From Fluviispira multicolorata (GTDB taxonomy: Bacteria > Bdellovibrionota_B > Oligoflexia > Silvanigrellales > Silvanigrellaceae): a stretch of 64,000 bases of DNA. Every line of letters starts with the position of its first letter. Positions within the stretch are counted from its first letter, which is position 1. The position numbers and the translations under genes were made by a program. This document shows positions 51,133 through 60,576 of this stretch, one piece after another. Location: NCBI RefSeq assembly GCF_009208585.1, contig NZ_WFLN01000007.1, positions 248,001 through 312,000 on the forward strand, written 5' to 3'. Below the pieces are notes generated by a model. That model had not been told where the DNA came from, ran no database searches, and worked only from the letters and a program-made list of their open reading frames with translations.

Positions 51133-52908
51133 ATGGATGAAGAGTTTGAATTAGAACTGCGGATGATTTTTTTACGTGAAGCAGATGCTAATTTGGAAGA
51201 AGCTGAAGAAGCTTACTTGCAATTTAGTGAAAATGCGTCAAATGATCTTTTGGCACGTTGTTTTCGTTTAGCACACAATTTGAAAGGAAGTTCAAAAGCG
51301 GTTGGTTATACTGAAATAGCAGAAATTCTTCATCATCTTGAGTCATTCCTATTAAGATTAAAAAACAAAGAGTTTGCAATAACTCAAAAAATTACCAATG
51401 TGCTTCTTGGTACAAATGATAGACTTAAAATTATTATTGAACAACTTAAAATAAATCCAAATTATAAGACGAATTATAAACAAATTATTGATGAGATAAA
51501 TCAGGTTAGTGGAGAAACTCCTCCTCTTATAAATGAAGATCAAAAACCAGACCTAAAAGAGGGAGATATCATTGTTCTGATTGACTATGATAAGTCAGAT
51601 AAAGTAAAGAATAGTTCAGATATAAATAAATTAGAAGAAAACAAGTTAGAAGAAAACAAGTTAGAAGAAAGTATTAAGCAAAAAAATTTCCATAATAAAA
51701 AGTTTTTAAATGATGAGATTATTCGTGTTTCTTTAAATAAAATAGAAATATTACAAAACTACATTGGAGAAATTGTCATTATTGAAAGTATGATTGAAGA
51801 ACAAATGAGTTTAGTTAACTATCAATCTATGAAGAATTATTTTCGCTTGTTGATTAAAGCGACTAAAGAAGTGCAAGAAATTGTTGTGAGTCTTAGACTT
51901 GTTCCTATAAAGCCAGTGTTTCAAAAACTTTTGCGGACGGGACGAGACACTTCAGCAATGTTGAATAAAGAAGTAAATATAACTTTTATTGGTGAAAATA
52001 CAGAAATGGATAAATTTATTTTAGATGAACTCATGGATCCTCTTATGCATATAGTTCGCAATGCAATAGATCATGGAATAGAGGAGAGCGAGGAACGTAT
52101 TGAAAAAGATAAAATGCGGGAAGGTAATATTACCGTTAAAGCAAGTCATGAGTCAGGTAATTTAATTTTAACAATTGCAGATGATGGTAAAGGCATGAAC
52201 CCAAAATTAATTTATGAAAGTGCTGTGAAAAAGGGTGTCATAAGTGGCACTGAAACTCTAACTGACATGCAGTGTTTTGAACTTATTTTTATCCCTGGAT
52301 TTTCAACGAAAACTGAAACAACAGAAATTTCAGGGAGAGGAGTTGGAATGGATGTGGTAAAAACCAATATTGAAATGCTCAATGGTAAAATAGATATTTT
52401 CTCACAAGTTGATATGGGAACTGAGTTTAGAATAAAAATTCCGCTCTCTGTTGGTATAATGGATGCTTTTATAATTGAAATTTCTAAAGAAAAATTTATC
52501 ATCCCTGTTCATCAAGTTGTCGAGTGCTTGAGTTTAAGTAAAAGTAACTTAACATATTTAACAGGCATTGATAATGTCATTAGCTTGAGAAATGAAGAAA
52601 TTTCAGTTGTTGATTTATCCCAAGGTTTAAATATTCAAAACAAGAACGATGAAAAACTTAAAGATAAAGTTATTTTTATTGTTCAAGCTAAAGGTAAAAA
52701 GATTGGTGCTTTAGTCGATAAAATAATTTCTATTCAATCAGTAGTGACAAAAAATTTAGGAGAGGAATTGCGCTGCGAATCAGGAATTGTTGGAAGTGTT
52801 ATTCTTGGAGATGGTAAAGTTGTTCCAATATTAGAAATTGCTGAATTAGTTGCAAGCCAATCATTTCAAAAAAATCTTCAAAAAATTAATAGTAGGCAAA
52901 TTATATGA
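51133..52908 (+). CDS. cheA: chemotaxis histidine kinase CheA
   Basis: A 591-residue kinase. The N-terminal HPt domain has the phosphorylated His48 in AHNLKGSSKAVG. No CheY/CheB-binding P2 domain is evident; a short charged linker with an LEENK repeat takes its place. The P3 dimerisation helices begin near KIEILQNYIGEIV. The ATPase has the N box HIVRNAIDHGIE and G boxes DDGKGM and GRGVGMDVV, and a CheW-like P5 ends the protein. The start at 51133 has GAGG 9 bases upstream. First gene of cheA-cheW-mcp-cheRB, with stop-start overlaps throughout. Confidence 0.93.
   Translation: MDEEFELELRMIFLREADANLEEAEEAYLQFSENASNDLLARCFRLAHNLKGSSKAVGYTEIAEILHHLESFLLRLKNKEFAITQKITNVLLGTNDRLKIIIEQLKINPNYKTNYKQIIDEINQVSGETPPLINEDQKPDLKEGDIIVLIDYDKSDKVKNSSDINKLEENKLEENKLEESIKQKNFHNKKFLNDEIIRVSLNKIEILQNYIGEIVIIESMIEEQMSLVNYQSMKNYFRLLIKATKEVQEIVVSLRLVPIKPVFQKLLRTGRDTSAMLNKEVNITFIGENTEMDKFILDELMDPLMHIVRNAIDHGIEESEERIEKDKMREGNITVKASHESGNLILTIADDGKGMNPKLIYESAVKKGVISGTETLTDMQCFELIFIPGFSTKTETTEISGRGVGMDVVKTNIEMLNGKIDIFSQVDMGTEFRIKIPLSVGIMDAFIIEISKEKFIIPVHQVVECLSLSKSNLTYLTGIDNVISLRNEEISVVDLSQGLNIQNKNDEKLKDKVIFIVQAKGKKIGALVDKIISIQSVVTKNLGEELRCESGIVGSVILGDGKVVPILEIAELVASQSFQKNLQKINSRQII
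51631..51670 (+). repeat. 15-bp tandem repeat in cheA linker
   Basis: TTAGAAGAAAACAAG occurs twice perfectly (51631-51645, 51646-51660) and a third time in part, encoding LEENK-LEENK-LEES between the HPt and dimerisation domains. The repeat keeps the frame and could vary in copy number, changing linker length. Confidence 0.85.
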
Positions 52909-53396
52909 GTGAAGAATATATAAAAAAGCATCAAATGATGGTTTCTACAGAAAATCGTTATCTATGTTTTAGTCTTGGCAATGAACATTTTAGCATACCT
53001 CTTTTACAAGTTAAAGAAGTGATCGGCATACCTGATTTTACTCAAATTCCATATACGCCAAATTATTTTTGCGGCATTATGAATCTCAGAGGAAAAATTA
53101 TTAGTGTGATCGATATGCGAAAAAAATTAAATATTGTGAGTAAAGGTACAGAGGAAAACTCAGTCATTGTCTGTGATTTAGAAAATATAACAATGGGTGC
53201 TCTTGTTGACTCTGTCGACAATGTAATTAATATTGAAAAAGAAAAAATACTACCAAAGCCAAATATGCAATCTTCAATAAAAAATGATTATATTGATGGA
53301 CTTATTGAGTTCAAAAATCAAATTATAGTTTTAATAAATTTAGCAAAATCACTAAGTATTGAAGATCTTATACACATTGAGAAATCAGGATCGTGA
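52905..53396 (+). CDS. cheW: chemotaxis coupling protein CheW
   Basis: A 163-residue CheW domain linking the receptor to CheA. The family pattern is clear: LCFSLGNEHFSIPLLQVKEVIG, then IPYTPNYFCGIMNLRGKIISVIDMRKKL and VIVCDLENITMGALVDSVDNVI. Its ATG overlaps the cheA stop (ATGA). An acidic-basic tail of about 15 residues follows the domain. Confidence 0.95.
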   Translation: MSEEYIKKHQMMVSTENRYLCFSLGNEHFSIPLLQVKEVIGIPDFTQIPYTPNYFCGIMNLRGKIISVIDMRKKLNIVSKGTEENSVIVCDLENITMGALVDSVDNVINIEKEKILPKPNMQSSIKNDYIDGLIEFKNQIIVLINLAKSLSIEDLIHIEKSGS

Positions 53397-53406
53397 GGCA
53401 CCGACT

Positions 53407-55620
53407 ATGTTAGAAAAATTATCTTTACGTAGTAAAATTATGATTTTAAGCATTTGTGGGATCCTTGTAACAGCACTAACAACTATTATATTAACACTTG
53501 TCAATGTTTCACAACAAGAAGATATGATTAAAGGAAAATTGTTTTTAGCATCAGAAGATCTTTCAAATTCAATTCAAGATCAATTTTTTGAGCGCTATGG
53601 TAATGCTAAAACATTTGCACACTTTTTTAAAAATATTCTTGGTTATTCTAGAGAAAGTGTAAATACGTTGAATCAGTTTTCGGCCATATATGGAATATAT
53701 GATTTAATTCTTATATGCGATCTTAATGGAAAACTTTTATTTGTAAATGATAAGGATCCAAGCGGAAAAAAAATTAATAGTGAAATTTTATATGGAATGA
53801 ATTTTTCAAAAGCAACTTGGTTTAAAGAAACGTTAGAAAAAAAATTTCTTGAAGATCCAAAAAAAGATTTTACCAATGTAAATTTTCAGGATGCTGATTT
53901 TGATGAATTGGTAGAAAAAGTTTATAATGAGAAAAAATTTACGACAATTTTTTCAACATTTATTTATAATTCTAAAGGTGAGCCAATTGCAATAATAAGT
54001 AACCATGCAAATTTTGTTTGGCTTGAAAATACGGTGACCCGTATTTATGAAAGTTTTGCAAAAAGTGGACTCAAAAGTCTTGAACTTAACCTACTTGATA
54101 ATGAAGGAAATATAATTCTTGATTTTAACCCTTCTACAAATGATTATAAAAGCAATGTTATTCATGATGATAAAATATTAAATAAATATAATCTTGTTAA
54201 AGGTGGACAGATTGCAGCAATAAATTTGACTAAAGGTATAGAGGGTGTTGTTGAATCAAGAAATCTGCGCAGGAATACCCCTCAATTTACGGCCCATAAG
54301 CTGGTTGTAGGTAATAAAATTGTTGATAAAATATCTTGGAAATTACTAGTTCGAATTGATAGAGATGAAGCCTTAGTTACTATTGGCCGGACGCAAATTT
54401 TATTTTTTGTTATTCTTTTAGCTATTTTAATAATATCGATTAGTGCAAGTTTATATTTTAGTTCAGGACTTTCAAATGTTATTATGATTTTAGCAAACAA
54501 ACTGGCAGAAGGAAATAAGCGGCTTAATAAAACTTCGGGCGAGTTAAATCAGGATAGCCAAGAATTATCTGCTGCTTCATTGCAGCAAACAAGTTCATTA
54601 CAAGAAACAGCCTCAGCCGTAAATGAAATTAGCTCAATGATGAATAAAGCTTCTGAAATTGCCGAAACTTCTAAAAGAAAATCAGATGAAAATAGAAATA
54701 AAATAAATGCTGGAAAAAAAGCAATTGAAACTATGGTACATTCAATTTCAAATATAAAAGCAAGTAATATAAATGTTTTAAAAGAAGTTATTGAAGGAAA
54801 TAAAAGGATTTCTGAAATTGTTAAAGTAATAGCAGAGATTGAGAATAAGACAAAAATAATCGATGAAATTGTTTTTCAAACTAAAATACTTTCTTTTAAT
54901 GCTTCAGTTGAAGCAGCTCGTGCCGGTGAACATGGTAGAGGTTTTTCTATTGTGGCTGAAGAAGTAGGAAATTTAGCTCAAATGAGTGGTAGTTCTTCAA
55001 AAGAAATTTCTGAGATGCTTGATAATAGTGTTGGGAAAGTTAAAAAAATTATTGATGAAACAAAAGAAAATGTTGAAAGAATCATGGTAACTTCGCAAGA
55101 AGCGATTCAGAGAGGTGAATATATCAGTCAAGAATGTATGGAGATTTTTGAGAAAATATATGTAAACTCTGAAGAAGTTAATACTCTCATCTATGAAATA
55201 TCCAATTCATCGCGAGAACAGGCACGAGGTATATCAGAAATAAATAATGCTATGAATGAACTTGATAATTTAACTCATCAAAATTCAAATATAGCGCAAA
55301 AATCAGCGGAAACTTCTTCTGAGTTGTATAAAGAAAGTCATGAATTAGAAGCTATGACTATGAGTTTACTTCAACTTGTCCATGGCTACAAGATTAAATT
55401 TACAGTTAAGAAATTTAAAGATAATGATTCTAATAAATATTCAGGCCATACAAAAAAAGAATTTAATAATACGAGTGCATTAAAAAATAAAAATTATGAA
55501 AAAAATAAATTAGATTATAAAAATCAAAAAAGCACAAATAAAATTAATGTGGGAGAAAATAAAACTAGTAAGAAAGACGAGGTTCCTGCTTATAATGATG
55601 AAAGGTTTGAAGAACTTTAA
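53407..55620 (+). CDS. methyl-accepting chemotaxis protein
   Basis: A 737-residue transmembrane receptor. TM1 (about 12-33) and TM2 (331-354) flank a large periplasmic sensor (about 34-330) that resembles a double-Cache domain. The cytoplasmic hairpin tip is at about 499-524 (NASVEAARAGEHGRGFSIVAEEV). A polar, Lys/Asn-rich tail of about 75 residues ends without the NWETF-type tether for CheR/CheB. The ATG at 53407 has GAGGC 8 bases upstream. It is the only receptor in the operon; the ligand is unknown. Confidence 0.93.
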   Translation: MLEKLSLRSKIMILSICGILVTALTTIILTLVNVSQQEDMIKGKLFLASEDLSNSIQDQFFERYGNAKTFAHFFKNILGYSRESVNTLNQFSAIYGIYDLILICDLNGKLLFVNDKDPSGKKINSEILYGMNFSKATWFKETLEKKFLEDPKKDFTNVNFQDADFDELVEKVYNEKKFTTIFSTFIYNSKGEPIAIISNHANFVWLENTVTRIYESFAKSGLKSLELNLLDNEGNIILDFNPSTNDYKSNVIHDDKILNKYNLVKGGQIAAINLTKGIEGVVESRNLRRNTPQFTAHKLVVGNKIVDKISWKLLVRIDRDEALVTIGRTQILFFVILLAILIISISASLYFSSGLSNVIMILANKLAEGNKRLNKTSGELNQDSQELSAASLQQTSSLQETASAVNEISSMMNKASEIAETSKRKSDENRNKINAGKKAIETMVHSISNIKASNINVLKEVIEGNKRISEIVKVIAEIENKTKIIDEIVFQTKILSFNASVEAARAGEHGRGFSIVAEEVGNLAQMSGSSSKEISEMLDNSVGKVKKIIDETKENVERIMVTSQEAIQRGEYISQECMEIFEKIYVNSEEVNTLIYEISNSSREQARGISEINNAMNELDNLTHQNSNIAQKSAETSSELYKESHELEAMTMSLLQLVHGYKIKFTVKKFKDNDSNKYSGHTKKEFNNTSALKNKNYEKNKLDYKNQKSTNKINVGENKTSKKDEVPAYNDERFEEL

Positions 55621-57980
55621 TGAATGAAGAATGGCAACAGCTCATAAAAATAGTTAGTAAAATTGTACAAGATGAAACGGGAAATCAAATTTCTGAAAAA
55701 AATATTTCCATGGTTGAATCTCGTTTGAGTAAAAGATTTTTGAGCTTGGGCATAAAATCTCCTTCAGAATACTCAGCATATCTTGAAGATAATTTATTAG
55801 AAGAAAAAAAAGCTATAATTTCAATGTTAACAACCCATCATAGCTTTTTCTTTCGTGAGTATTTTCATTTTGAAGATATTGAGAAAAAATTATTAAAAAA
55901 TATATTAATTGCAAAGAAAGATAAAACAATTCGAATTTGGAGTTCAGCTAGTAGTCAAGGTCAAGAGGCTTATTCTTTGTCTATGTTTTTTCATAGACTT
56001 AAACTAGAAAGAAAGTTAAATGATTTTGATTTTAAAATAATTGGCACAGATATTGATCATGAATCAATTAAGTATGCTCAAAATGGTGTCTATATTTATC
56101 GTGATATCTCCCATGTACCCATGTCATATATTCATGGAAATTGGTTGAGAGGAAAAGGTGAAATTCGTGATTATGTAAAACCTAAAAAACATATTAAAGA
56201 TTCTGTTTTATTTGAAGAAGCAAATTTGTTGAAATTAGGAAATAGGTTTTTGTCTGAGAAGTTTGATATTATTTTTTGTAGAAATGTTTTAATATACTTC
56301 CATTCTGATCAAATTAAAGAGATTATTAAAAATTTATTGTTAAGACTTGAACCGCATGGAATATTAGTTCTTGGTATCAGTGAGTCCATCGTTGGTCTTG
56401 ACTTACCTGTAAAACTTTTATCAAACTCTATTTATTGTCAGAGCTTTTATCTTGAAAATGAAAAACAAATTGCTCAGAAAATTATTGGAACAAAAAAATC
56501 TCTTATTCGAGTTTTATGCGTAGATGACTCTCCAACAATTCTTGTTTTAATGAAAAAAATATTAAGCGCTGATAAAGGTTTTGAAGTTGTTGCAACTGCA
56601 GTGAGTGCAAAAGATGCAAGAGAGAAATTAAAGACCCTTTCTATTGATATAGTAACTTTAGATATTCATATGCCAGAAGAAACTGGTATTGATTATTTGC
56701 GCACTTCATTTACAAAAGGTAAACATCCTCCGGTATTAATTGTCAGTTCAATAGAAAGAGATGGAACGGATATAGCTAAGGAAGCTTTAGATCTAGGTGC
56801 TTCTGATTACGTGGAAAAACCAGATTTAAAAAATATAGTTGAATCTAGTGAAGAAATATGTTTCAAAATAGATACAATTATTAAGAGTCATTCAAATTCA
56901 ATTTTGGAAAACAATAATTTTAAACTTGAGCCAATAAAAACGACAAACCTAAGAATGAGGGAGCCTATTAAAGTTCTTATTGTTGACGATTCTCAAACAA
57001 TACGTATGCAATTGAAAAAAATATTATCAAGCAGCAGTGAAATCAAAGTTGTCGGAGAGCTTGAAGATCCAAGGCAAATCGATAAATATATCCAATTATT
57101 AAAACCGGATGTCATTACATTAGATATTAATATGCCTTATTTAAATGGTATCGATGTTTTAAAATTAATTATTCCACGCTATAAAATTCCGACAATTGTA
57201 GTGAGTGCTCTCAATTTAGAAGAAGGTTCTTTAGTCATGGAAGCCCTTGAATTAGGAGCCATTGATTTTTTCCAAAAACCTGAAATGCAGTCTATTTTTG
57301 AAGAAGGTAAAGCATTAATTGAAAAAATAATTCAAGCTAAAAATGCAAAAATTTCTATTCATAATAGTAGGGCTTATAATTATAATGAGAATAAGATTTT
57401 AGATGAAAACTATTTAATTGCTATTGGTTCTTCTACTGGAGGAACTGAAGCTTTAAAACTTATTTTAGAACAACTCCCTTCACAAATTCCTCCAATTTTA
57501 ATAGTGCAACATATTCCAAGAATTTACTCTAAAGCGCTTGCCGAACGGTTAAATAATATATGTCCATTTGATGTTGTTGAAGCAGAAAATAATGAAATTT
57601 TATGTGCAAATAAAGTTTATATAGCACCAGGTAATTATCATATGACGCTAAAGAAAACCTCTTATAAATTACAAATTCAAATATCTGATGCAGGTTTGGT
57701 AAATGGACACAGACCTTCGGTTGATGTCTTGTTTAATTCAATTGCAGAACAAAATTTAAAAAAAATTGTGGGAGTTATTTTAACTGGTATGGGCAAAGAT
57801 GGCGCGCGAGGTTTAAAACAATTAAAAGAATGCGGAGCAAAAACTATCGCACAAAATGAAGAAACGTGTGTTGTTTTTGGTATGCCTCACGAGGCAATAA
57901 AATTACAAGCGGTTGATTTTATTGAGCCTCTTGAAAATATTTCAAATAAAATTATAAGTTTAACTAAATTAAATTTATAA
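55620..57980 (+). CDS. CheR-REC-REC-CheB fusion protein
   Basis: A 786-residue single protein. CheR methyltransferase (about 1-285) has FFFRE, SSASSQGQEAYSL (SAM site) and CRNVLIYF. REC1 (about 296-425) has D302-D303, phospho-acceptor D348 and K400. REC2 (about 450-572) has D456-D457, D502 and K553. CheB methylesterase (about 597-780) has the triad S605, H631 and D727 in GSSTGG, VQHIP and GMGKDGA. All catalytic and phosphorylation residues are intact, so one chain would both add and remove receptor methyl groups. Its ATG overlaps the MCP stop by one base (TAATG). No separate CheR, CheB or CheY is encoded nearby. Confidence 0.95.
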   Translation: MNEEWQQLIKIVSKIVQDETGNQISEKNISMVESRLSKRFLSLGIKSPSEYSAYLEDNLLEEKKAIISMLTTHHSFFFREYFHFEDIEKKLLKNILIAKKDKTIRIWSSASSQGQEAYSLSMFFHRLKLERKLNDFDFKIIGTDIDHESIKYAQNGVYIYRDISHVPMSYIHGNWLRGKGEIRDYVKPKKHIKDSVLFEEANLLKLGNRFLSEKFDIIFCRNVLIYFHSDQIKEIIKNLLLRLEPHGILVLGISESIVGLDLPVKLLSNSIYCQSFYLENEKQIAQKIIGTKKSLIRVLCVDDSPTILVLMKKILSADKGFEVVATAVSAKDAREKLKTLSIDIVTLDIHMPEETGIDYLRTSFTKGKHPPVLIVSSIERDGTDIAKEALDLGASDYVEKPDLKNIVESSEEICFKIDTIIKSHSNSILENNNFKLEPIKTTNLRMREPIKVLIVDDSQTIRMQLKKILSSSSEIKVVGELEDPRQIDKYIQLLKPDVITLDINMPYLNGIDVLKLIIPRYKIPTIVVSALNLEEGSLVMEALELGAIDFFQKPEMQSIFEEGKALIEKIIQAKNAKISIHNSRAYNYNENKILDENYLIAIGSSTGGTEALKLILEQLPSQIPPILIVQHIPRIYSKALAERLNNICPFDVVEAENNEILCANKVYIAPGNYHMTLKKTSYKLQIQISDAGLVNGHRPSVDVLFNSIAEQNLKKIVGVILTGMGKDGARGLKQLKECGAKTIAQNEETCVVFGMPHEAIKLQAVDFIEPLENISNKIISLTKLNL

Positions 57981-58020
57981 TTTAACGAAAGATTTATTAT
58001 TGTCTCGTTGATTTTTCATT

Positions 58021-59106
58021 TTATTTTGAAGCAAGACGAGTGTCAATTTCTTTCTTTAAACTATCAAAGCTTAAATTACTTTCATACTTTTCACCATTGA
58101 TATAAATGGATGGAGTCGCATTAATACCTAATAAATTAGCATCATCGAGATCGGCCATAATAGATTTTGTAATTTCTTTTTTATCATCAGCCATACAGGA
58201 ATTAAACTCGGGCATATTGAGTTTAAGCTGTTCTGCATACTTTGTGTAGAGATCGGCTGTAAGTGGTGCCATGGGCGAGCGTGAGAAAAGCAATTTATGC
58301 ATTGGCCAATACTGTCCTTGCTTGTCAGCACATTTTGCCACAATTGCTGCAGGCATAGCCTGTGGGTGAATTTGCGTGAGCGGGAAGTCTCTGAATACGT
58401 ATTGTACTTTTCCTTTATAGGTGTCGAGAACTTGCTGAATTGTTCCACTCGCTTGAACACAATATGGGCATTGATAATCTGCAAATTCAACAATAGTTAT
58501 TTTTGGATCTTTTAAAGTTGAGTCATATTTATAACCAATATCTGCAAATTTAACTACAGGTCTATTTGGTTTATCAATAGCTATGACTTTAATTTTTCCT
58601 TCATCTTCAGCTTTTTGCAAAATACTTTGTTCTGCTTTGGCTTGTTCAACTTGGGAAAGATAACGTTTGACGAGTCCTTCTCTTTCAGTTTCTGGTATCT
58701 GTTGCATTTGTGGATTTGCTGAATTTTGTGCAATAAAATTTTTTACTTCTTCAGTATTAATTTTAGTGTTTTTCGCAAAAAAATCATTTTTAGCTTCTTC
58801 TAATGTGGCAAATTTATTTTGTGATTGATACTTTGTAAACCAATCATCTAAATAATGTTTTTGTATAATTGTTTGAGCTGTTTCATACAATTTTTTTTGC
58901 GCATTAAAAAGTTCGTTGCGTTCTGCTGGTGTCAGTTCGGCAATTTTAAGATTCTTTGAGTCGAAAGATCCAAGGATATCATTGTTGCTTAATGCTTTTT
59001 TTGCACTCTGTGATTGGCAACCAATAAGTGCAAGTGAGACTAAAGTAAACGTAGAAATATTCTGCAATTTTTTGTTTTTAAGAAACCGAAATGAGCTAGA
59101 AAACAT
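58021..59106 (-). CDS. DsbA-like thioredoxin-fold lipoprotein
   Basis: A 361-residue exported protein. A lipoprotein signal ends in LIGC (Cys30). A helical, Gln/Lys-rich section (about 55-170) with SurA-N-like character precedes a DsbA/DSBA-family thioredoxin domain. The redox site is C213-P-Y-C216 (EFADYQCPYC) and the cis-Pro loop is NATPSIYING. It should catalyse disulfide formation or isomerisation of exported proteins from the envelope. GGAGG lies before the ATG. It is convergent with cheRB across 40 bases. Confidence 0.88.
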   Translation of the reverse strand: MFSSSFRFLKNKKLQNISTFTLVSLALIGCQSQSAKKALSNNDILGSFDSKNLKIAELTPAERNELFNAQKKLYETAQTIIQKHYLDDWFTKYQSQNKFATLEEAKNDFFAKNTKINTEEVKNFIAQNSANPQMQQIPETEREGLVKRYLSQVEQAKAEQSILQKAEDEGKIKVIAIDKPNRPVVKFADIGYKYDSTLKDPKITIVEFADYQCPYCVQASGTIQQVLDTYKGKVQYVFRDFPLTQIHPQAMPAAIVAKCADKQGQYWPMHKLLFSRSPMAPLTADLYTKYAEQLKLNMPEFNSCMADDKKEITKSIMADLDDANLLGINATPSIYINGEKYESNLSFDSLKKEIDTRLASK

Positions 59107-59184
59107 AGTGCCTCCAAATCAAGAAAAAAAGACTCGAATAATGACATACCTTAACTTGAATACGAAATATACTCATTTGAAAAA

Positions 59185-59796
59185 TTAAATGACAAGATTT
59201 TTTATTTTTTCAAGTGCATCTTTTAGTGAAGAATCGTCCGTTGCAACAAATGTTGCATATTCTTTAGAAGGTTGCACAAAAGCATCATGCATTGGCTTTA
59301 CCAAAGAATAAAATTGCTTTTTGACTCCCTCGGGCTGCCGGCCACGTTCTTCAACATCTCGTTTGAGACGGCGCTTGAAACGAGTTTCTTCAGCTATATC
59401 AATAAATAAAGAAGCAGTAAAAAAAGGTCGTAGTATTTCTTGAGAGAGTATAAGGATTCCATCAACAATGAGGATCTTTGGTGGATGAAATAAAATATTT
59501 TCATTTTTTCGAGTATGGGTAATAAAATCATAAATTGGAATTTGAATTGTTTTATTTTTAATAAGATCTGACAAGTTTTCAGCCATTAATGGAAAATCAA
59601 TTGCATTTGGATGATCAAAATTTACTGTTCCATCACCTTTAAAATTCAAGCTTTGATCGATATAATAACTATCTTGGCTCAGTATTTTACAGTTTTCATT
59701 TCCAAGAATCTGTTGTAAATAATGGGCTGCTGTTGTTTTACCTGAACCACTCCCACCAGAAATGGCAATAATCTTTATTTTATGTGTCATATCCAA
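59185..59796 (-). CDS. udk: uridine kinase
   Basis: A 203-residue nucleoside kinase that phosphorylates uridine and cytidine. The P-loop is GGSGSGKTT (14-22). Further family blocks are SQDSYY, FDHPNAIDFPLM, IPIYDFITHTR and the later RLKRDVEERGR. The start is a TTG at 59796, with AGGGA 7 bases upstream; an ATG two codons later (59790) is also possible. It lies 22 bases after upp on the same strand, so pyrimidine nucleoside and base salvage are encoded together. Confidence 0.93.
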   Translation of the reverse strand: MDMTHKIKIIAISGGSGSGKTTAAHYLQQILGNENCKILSQDSYYIDQSLNFKGDGTVNFDHPNAIDFPLMAENLSDLIKNKTIQIPIYDFITHTRKNENILFHPPKILIVDGILILSQEILRPFFTASLFIDIAEETRFKRRLKRDVEERGRQPEGVKKQFYSLVKPMHDAFVQPSKEYATFVATDDSSLKDALEKIKNLVI

Positions 59797-59818
59797 ATAT
59801 CAATCCCTAAATTTGAAA

Positions 59819-60472
59819 TTAAATTGTTCCATAGATGCGATCACCAGCATCCCCTAATCCGGGCAGCAAATAGCCTTTCTCATTCATAGTTCTTTCTATG
59901 GACAAGCAGTAAATCTGCACATCTGGGTGAACATTTTGAAGAATTTCAATTCCCTCTGGCGATGCAAGCAGACAATTAAAGCGAACTTCTTTTACTCCAT
60001 ACTGCTTAAGTCTTTCAATTGCCGCTACTACCGTTGCTCCTGTGGCAAGCAGGGGATCGAGAAGAAATACTTTATTTCCTTCGATATCATCAGGAAGTCT
60101 AAAGTAATATTCAACAGTATTATTTAAAAATTTATCACGATAAATCCCAATATGACCTACTTTGGAAAGTGGGAACATTTGCATAAATCCATCAAGCATT
60201 CCCATGCCTGCGCGCATAACGGAGACAATTGTGACATCCTCGCAGATAAATGAGCTATCTGTTTTTTCAAGGGGTGTCTCAATTGGAAATGTTTTAAGAG
60301 TTAAGTCTCGCGAACATTCATAAGCCATAAGACGACTCATTTCAGAAAGAACTCTGCGAAATTCACTTGAGTTTGTTTCTTTTTTTCTAAGAGTTGAAAG
60401 TAAATGCGTGAGTAAAGGATGATTGATAATATGAATGTTTTTGTTACTTTCTTTATTTGTATACTTAGACAT
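59819..60472 (-). CDS. upp: uracil phosphoribosyltransferase
   Basis: A 217-residue enzyme making UMP from uracil and PRPP. The PRPP-binding loop is LLDPLLATGATV. Other family blocks are VSVMRAGMGMLDGF and the C-terminal GYLLPGLGDAGDRIYGT. The ATG at 60472 has GGAG 7 bases upstream; a TTG four codons earlier is less likely. It sits directly upstream of udk. Confidence 0.95.
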   Translation of the reverse strand: MSKYTNKESNKNIHIINHPLLTHLLSTLRKKETNSSEFRRVLSEMSRLMAYECSRDLTLKTFPIETPLEKTDSSFICEDVTIVSVMRAGMGMLDGFMQMFPLSKVGHIGIYRDKFLNNTVEYYFRLPDDIEGNKVFLLDPLLATGATVVAAIERLKQYGVKEVRFNCLLASPEGIEILQNVHPDVQIYCLSIERTMNEKGYLLPGLGDAGDRIYGTI

Positions 60473-60576
60473 AAAAGACTCCAAGGCAAAAATTTACAAC
60501 AATTATATTGAATATATAATTATAACTTTATCACGTTGAAAATTCTTGCATAGAGGAAAGCTTAGAAAAAATTATC

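Noticed and set aside
60485..60576. small RNA or promoter between wecE and upp
   Set aside because: Only 92 AT-rich bases with no hairpin plus T run and no clear -35/-10 pair.
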